64,000 nucleotides of DNA from Pseudomonas entomophila (GTDB lineage: Bacteria > Pseudomonadota > Gammaproteobacteria > Pseudomonadales > Pseudomonadaceae): NCBI RefSeq assembly GCF_013523125.1, contig NZ_JAAMQJ010000012.1:41988-105987 (forward strand), written 5' to 3'. Of this stretch, positions 60,521 through 64,000 are shown in pieces. The first letter of the stretch is position 1. The number at the start of each line of letters is the position of its first letter. The notes below the pieces were generated by a model, which saw only the letters and a list, made by a program, of their open reading frames with translations, was not told where the DNA came from and did no database searches. The translations under genes and the position numbers were made by a program.

Positions 60521-61666
60521 ATGAGTCTTGAAATATTCTGGTTCCTGCCCACCCACGGCGATGGCAAATACCTGGGGACCTCCGACGGTGCCCGCGCCGT
60601 CGACCATGGTTATCTGCAGCAGATCGCCCAGGCCGCCGACCGTCTCGGCTTCGGCGGGGTGCTGATCCCCACGGGGCGCTCTTGCGAAGATTCCTGGCTG
60701 GTGGCCGCCTCGCTGATCCCGGTCACCCAGCGGCTCAAGTTCCTGGTGGCGCTGCGTCCCGGCATCATCTCGCCCACCGTGGCCGCGCGGCAGGCCGCGA
60801 CTTTGGACCGTCTGTCCGGCGGCCGCGCGCTGTTCAATCTGGTCACCGGCGGCGATCCGGACGAACTCGCCGGCGACGGCCTGTTCCTGAGCCATGAGGA
60901 GCGCTACCAGGCATCAGTGGAGTTCACCCGTATCTGGCGCAAGGTGCTCGAAGGGGAAGTGGTCGATTACGACGGTCAGCACCTGCAGGTCAAAGGCGCC
61001 AAGCTGCTGTACCCGCCGATCCAGCAGCCGCGACCGCCGCTGTACTTTGGTGGCTCTTCCGAAGCGGCCCAGGACCTGGCGGCCGAGCAGGTCGAACTGT
61101 ACCTGACCTGGGGCGAGCCGCCGGCCGCAGTGGCCGAGAAGATCGCCCAGGTCCGGGCCAAGGCCGCTGCGCAAGGCCGTAGCGTGCGCTTCGGCATCCG
61201 CTTGCACGTGATCGTGCGGGAGACCAACGCCGAGGCCTGGCGGGCCGCCGAGCGGCTGATCTCGCACCTGGACGATGACACCATCGCCCGTGCCCAGGCT
61301 TCGCTGGCCCGCTTCGACTCGGTCGGTCAGCAGCGCATGGCTGCCCTGCATGGTGGCAAGCGCGATCAGCTGGAGGTCAGCCCGAACCTGTGGGCCGGGG
61401 TCGGCCTGGTGCGCGGCGGTGCTGGCACGGCGCTGGTCGGTGATGGGCAGACCGTGGCGGCACGGGTCGAGGAATACGCTGCGCTGGGCATCGACACCTT
61501 CATCTTCTCGGGCTACCCGCACCTGGAGGAATCGTACCGGGTGGCCGAGCTGCTGTTCCCGCACCTGGACGTGCAACGCCCGGCCGCGGCAGCCAGTGGC
61601 GGCTACGTGAGCCCGTTCGGCGAGATGGTCGCCAACGACATCCTGCCCACTGCCGCACAGCGCTGA
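60521..61666 (+). CDS. ssuD: FMNH2-dependent alkanesulfonate monooxygenase
   Basis: 381-aa bacterial-luciferase-like enzyme that desulfonates alkanesulfonates to aldehyde and sulfite, the same length as E. coli SsuD. Characteristic [19 protein letters not shown] start, [38 protein letters not shown] core. It requires reduced FMN from a partner reductase (normally SsuE), which is not encoded next to it here. Confidence 0.95.
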   Translation: MSLEIFWFLPTHGDGKYLGTSDGARAVDHGYLQQIAQAADRLGFGGVLIPTGRSCEDSWLVAASLIPVTQRLKFLVALRPGIISPTVAARQAATLDRLSGGRALFNLVTGGDPDELAGDGLFLSHEERYQASVEFTRIWRKVLEGEVVDYDGQHLQVKGAKLLYPPIQQPRPPLYFGGSSEAAQDLAAEQVELYLTWGEPPAAVAEKIAQVRAKAAAQGRSVRFGIRLHVIVRETNAEAWRAAERLISHLDDDTIARAQASLARFDSVGQQRMAALHGGKRDQLEVSPNLWAGVGLVRGGAGTALVGDGQTVAARVEEYAALGIDTFIFSGYPHLEESYRVAELLFPHLDVQRPAAAASGGYVSPFGEMVANDILPTAAQR

Positions 61667-61676
61667 GGGCCTGGAC

Positions 61677-62474
61677 ATGAGTCGTTCGAGCAACACGACC
61701 TGGGGCCAGCGTCTGGCGCCGTGGGCACTGCCGGTGCTGCTGCTGGCCGTCTGGCAGCTGGCGGTCAGCGCCGGCTGGCTATCGACGCGCATCCTGCCGG
61801 CGCCCAGCGCAGTGATCAGTGCCGGTGTCGAGCTGTTTCGCAGTGGCGAGATCTGGACCCATCTGGCCATCAGCGGCTGGCGGGCGGCCCTGGGCTTTCT
61901 GATCGGCGGCAGCATCGGCCTGCTGCTGGGGTTCATCACCGGCCTGTCGGACTGGGGCGAGCGCCTGCTCGACAGCTCGGTGCAGATGATCCGCAACGTG
62001 CCGCACCTGGCATTGATCCCGCTGGTGATCCTGTGGTTCGGCATCGACGAGTCGGCAAAGATCTTCCTGGTCGCGCTGGGCACGCTGTTCCCGATCTACC
62101 TGAACACCTACCACGGCATCCGCAACGTCGACCCGGCGCTGGTGGAGATGGCACGCAGCTACGGCCTGTCCGGGTTCGGCCTGTTCCGTCAGGTGATCCT
62201 GCCCGGCGCATTGCCTTCGATCCTGGTCGGCGTGCGTTTCGCGCTCGGCTTCATGTGGCTGACCCTGATCGTGGCCGAGACCATCTCCGCCAACGCCGGG
62301 ATCGGTTACCTGGCGATGAATGCCCGTGAATTCCTGCAGACCGACGTGGTGGTGCTGGCGATCGTGCTGTACGCCGTGCTGGGCAAGCTGGCCGACCTGG
62401 CCGCTCGTGGTCTGGAGCGGGCCTGGCTGCGCTGGCACCCGGCCTATCAACCTGCGAAGAAGGAGGGCGCATGA
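61677..62474 (+). CDS. ssuC: Alkanesulfonate ABC transporter permease
   Basis: 265 aa with about six membrane helices and the EAA motif ([36 protein letters not shown]). Follows ssuD by 10 nt; its stop overlaps the ssuB start (ATGA). Confidence 0.93.
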   Translation: MSRSSNTTWGQRLAPWALPVLLLAVWQLAVSAGWLSTRILPAPSAVISAGVELFRSGEIWTHLAISGWRAALGFLIGGSIGLLLGFITGLSDWGERLLDSSVQMIRNVPHLALIPLVILWFGIDESAKIFLVALGTLFPIYLNTYHGIRNVDPALVEMARSYGLSGFGLFRQVILPGALPSILVGVRFALGFMWLTLIVAETISANAGIGYLAMNAREFLQTDVVVLAIVLYAVLGKLADLAARGLERAWLRWHPAYQPAKKEGA

Positions 62475-63283
62475 CCTCGCTGACGGAACGACCCCCTCAC
62501 CTGTTGCGCGGTATTCCCCTAGCCTCCCGTGGCCTGCGCAAGACGTTCGGTAAACGCGAGGTGCTGCGCGGCATCGACCTGCAGATCCCGGCTGGCCAGT
62601 TCGTCGCCATCGTCGGCCGCAGCGGCTGCGGCAAGAGCACGCTGCTGCGCCTGTTGGCCGGGCTGGATCAGCCGAGCGCCGGCCAGCTGCTGGCTGGCGC
62701 CGCACCTTTGGAAGACGCCCGCCAGGACACGCGACTGATGTTCCAGGACGCGCGCCTGCTGCCTTGGAAGAAGGTCATCGACAACGTCGGGCTGGGCCTG
62801 TCCGGCGACTGGCGCCCCCGTGCGCTGGAGGCCTTGGCCTCGGTCGGCCTGGCCGAGCGGGCCCAGGAATGGCCGGCGGCGTTGTCCGGCGGCCAGAAGC
62901 AGCGGGTGGCCCTGGCCCGCGCGTTGATCCACCAGCCGCGTCTGCTGCTGCTCGACGAACCCCTGGGCGCCCTGGATGCCCTGACCCGGATCGAGATGCA
63001 GCAACTGATCGAGCGCCTGTGGCACACCCATGGCTTCACCGTGCTGCTGGTGACCCATGACGTCCACGAAGCCGTGGCCGTGGCCGACCGCGTCATCCTC
63101 ATCGAGGATGGCGAAGTCGGCCTGGACCTGACCGTCGACCTGCCACGCCCCCGCACCCGGGGCTCGCATCACCTGGCGGCGCTGGAAAGCCAGGTGCTCG
63201 AGCGTGTCCTGTCGCTGCCGGGCAGTTCCCCGGAACCGGATCCTGTCGCACCCCTGCCCACGCAACTGCGCTGGGCTCACTGA
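62471..63283 (+). CDS. ssuB: Alkanesulfonate ABC transporter ATPase
   Basis: 270 aa: Walker [10 protein letters not shown], signature LSGGQKQR, Walker [17 protein letters not shown], switch THD; the [18 protein letters not shown] segment is typical of the nitrate/sulfonate/taurine importer ATPases. Energises uptake through SsuC. Confidence 0.94.
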   Translation: MTSLTERPPHLLRGIPLASRGLRKTFGKREVLRGIDLQIPAGQFVAIVGRSGCGKSTLLRLLAGLDQPSAGQLLAGAAPLEDARQDTRLMFQDARLLPWKKVIDNVGLGLSGDWRPRALEALASVGLAERAQEWPAALSGGQKQRVALARALIHQPRLLLLDEPLGALDALTRIEMQQLIERLWHTHGFTVLLVTHDVHEAVAVADRVILIEDGEVGLDLTVDLPRPRTRGSHHLAALESQVLERVLSLPGSSPEPDPVAPLPTQLRWAH

Positions 63284-63314
63284 ACCGTCCCTTGTCAGAA
63301 AAAGGAATCACGCC

Positions 63315-63530
63315 ATGACCATCAAAGCGATCAACGTCCGCAACCAGTTCAAAGGCACCGTGAAGGAAATCCTCGAAGGCCCGGTCCTGTCGGAAATCGA
63401 TGTCCAGACCGTTTCGGGCATCGTGACCTCGGTCATCACCACCCGCTCGGTGCGCGAGCTGGAGCTGGTGGTCGGCAGCGAGGTGATCGCCTTCGTCAAA
63501 TCGACCGAAGTCTCGATCGCCAAGCTGTAG
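63315..63530 (+). CDS. ssuF: SsuF, molybdopterin-binding-like (Mop/TOBE) small protein
   Basis: 71-aa single Mop/TOBE domain (INVRNQFKGTVKEILEGPVLSEIDVQTVSGIVTSVITTRSVRELELVVGSEVIAFVKSTEVSIAKL). The P. putida ssu operon ends with such a gene, needed for full use of sulfonates or sulfate esters there though its mechanism is unclear. AAAGGA ribosome site. Confidence 0.9.
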   Translation: MTIKAINVRNQFKGTVKEILEGPVLSEIDVQTVSGIVTSVITTRSVRELELVVGSEVIAFVKSTEVSIAKL

Positions 63531-63691
63531 GCCAAGACCGTACCGCCCCATGACCGCGCCCGTCGGCTGCCGCCTTTCGCTTCTGTCTGGAAGGCGTCGG
63601 GCGACACGTCCGCGGGATTTACGCACCAGGCCTTTCAACGTCTTTGCCTGACACGCTGTGGGCCCTACCGCTGATCTGGCAAAGCGGTTCT
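63531..63691. other. ssuF downstream spacer
   Basis: About 160 nt with an imperfect hairpin (CGCCCG 63557-63562 with CGGGCG 63598-63603) that might end the ssu transcript. No gene seen. Confidence 0.4.
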
Positions 63692-63715
63692 CCCCTGTGG
63701 GAACGGGCGAGCCCG
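63692..63715 (-). repeat. Truncated REP sequence next to the IS element
   Basis: On the minus strand it reads CGGGCTCGCCCGTTCCCACAGGGG, matching the 3' part of P. putida REPs (core hairpin CGGGC-GA-GCCCG at 63704-63715). The expected 5' REP bases are replaced after position 63715, suggesting the element's end lies there. Confidence 0.65.
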
Positions 63716-64000
63716 CACACATGGGCCGCGATGACCTGCATCACCGCGGCCGGTGTAGATACCGTCTTGATCCTCACTTCGCAAGCGCGATCTGAGGGTC
63801 GAATGGTTTGTCGGATTTCACCACGCCATACACCAGGTGCAGCAGCTTGCGCATGGCCGCGCAGACGATCTGTTTGTACGCTTTATGTCGGGTGTTCAGC
63901 CGCTCTGCCAGCGCCTTGATGACCGGGTTGAAGCGCATCGAGACCGTGCCGGCCATGAACAAGCCTGCCCGTAGCCTGGACGAGCCCACGCGCGAAATGG
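63716..64000 (-). mobile_element. IS110-family insertion sequence, 3' end (continues beyond the window)
   Basis: The transposase C-terminus plus about 58 nt of non-coding end abutting a REP. IS110 elements lack classical terminal inverted repeats, so the exact left boundary (near 63716) is inferred from where REP similarity stops. Confidence 0.65.
63774..64000 (-). CDS. IS110-family transposase, C-terminal part (partial)
   Basis: Open frame running off the right edge; the visible 74 or so residues read ISRVGSSRLRAGLFMAGTVS...RFNPVIKALAERL...AYKQIVCAAMRKLLHLVYGVVKSD, which is the Transposase_20 C-terminal domain of IS110/IS1111 enzymes, including the conserved serine of the GSSRLR segment that acts in catalysis. 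Stop codon at 63774. The N-terminal DEDD domain lies outside the window, so intactness is unknown. Confidence 0.88.
   Translation of the reverse strand, partial: ISRVGSSRLRAGLFMAGTVSMRFNPVIKALAERLNTRHKAYKQIVCAAMRKLLHLVYGVVKSDKPFDPQIALAK

Overview
The window is a high-GC chromosomal segment from a fluorescent Pseudomonas, most likely the P. putida group. The evidence is long runs of core Pseudomonas synteny (lptM-lysA-dapF-DUF484-xerC-yigB; algR-hemC-hemD-hemX-hemY; algQ...algP), Pseudomonas-restricted families (SutA, AlgP, DUF2388, TIGR02444, TIGR02647), and P. putida-type REP palindromes. Nearly all of it is core chromosome. The only mobile element seen is the 3' end of an IS110-family transposase at the right edge. 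I see no rRNA, tRNA, CRISPR array or prophage.

Layout. 1-5.5 kb: guanidinobutyrase and its divergent LysR regulator, an EAL phosphodiesterase, an exported-type malate:quinone oxidoreductase and a small conserved protein. 5.5-9.4 kb: a parS-like site, an unusual gene fusing UbiK to a gamma-glutamylcyclotransferase-like domain, the nitrogen-regulated glnK-amtB operon (NtrC-like and sigma-54-like sites visible) and sutA. 9.5-15.4 kb: lysine/diaminopimelate and recombinase operon on the minus strand, then cyaY, a DUF1289 gene and rnk. 15.4-21.2 kb: cyaA, two small conserved proteins, a glutathione transferase and argH. 21.4-30 kb: algR, the haem operon hemCDXY, dsbB, algQ, an FKBP isomerase, algP and a TIGR02444 protein. 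30-38 kb: an ABC-F ATPase, a LysE exporter, small proteins, an MFS transporter and an orphan GspE/PilB-type ATPase. 38-46 kb: an Lrp regulator, CYTH/CHAD triphosphatase, argE-argA and gabD-gabT. 46-51 kb: a signalling cluster (pseudo-receiver/HDOD, PAS-GGDEF, PAS-GGDEF-EAL). 51-63.5 kb: a sulfur-acquisition block (cystine ABC transporter, serine acetyltransferase, then an OprD-type porin, lsfA and ssuADCBF), with the choline transporter betT in the middle. 63.5-64 kb: a REP sequence abutting the IS110 element.

How the genes work together. Arginine synthesis (argH, argE, argA) and guanidinobutyrate/GABA breakdown (gbuA -> gabT -> gabD) are both represented. GlnK/AmtB provide nitrogen sensing and ammonium uptake. 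In the sulfur block a 12-base motif, GGTTATTCCATA, occurs upstream of the porin and (inverted) upstream of ssuA, and its 9-base core also precedes lsfA, which suggests one sulfur-limitation regulator acts on all three. Two features often present in P. putida relatives are absent here: ssuE upstream of ssuA, and a tau cluster between betT and the porin.

Most notable: the UbiK-cyclotransferase fusion, the parS site, the shared sulfur-promoter motif, the REP-associated IS110 end, and a Cra-like palindrome at the predicted mqo transcription start.
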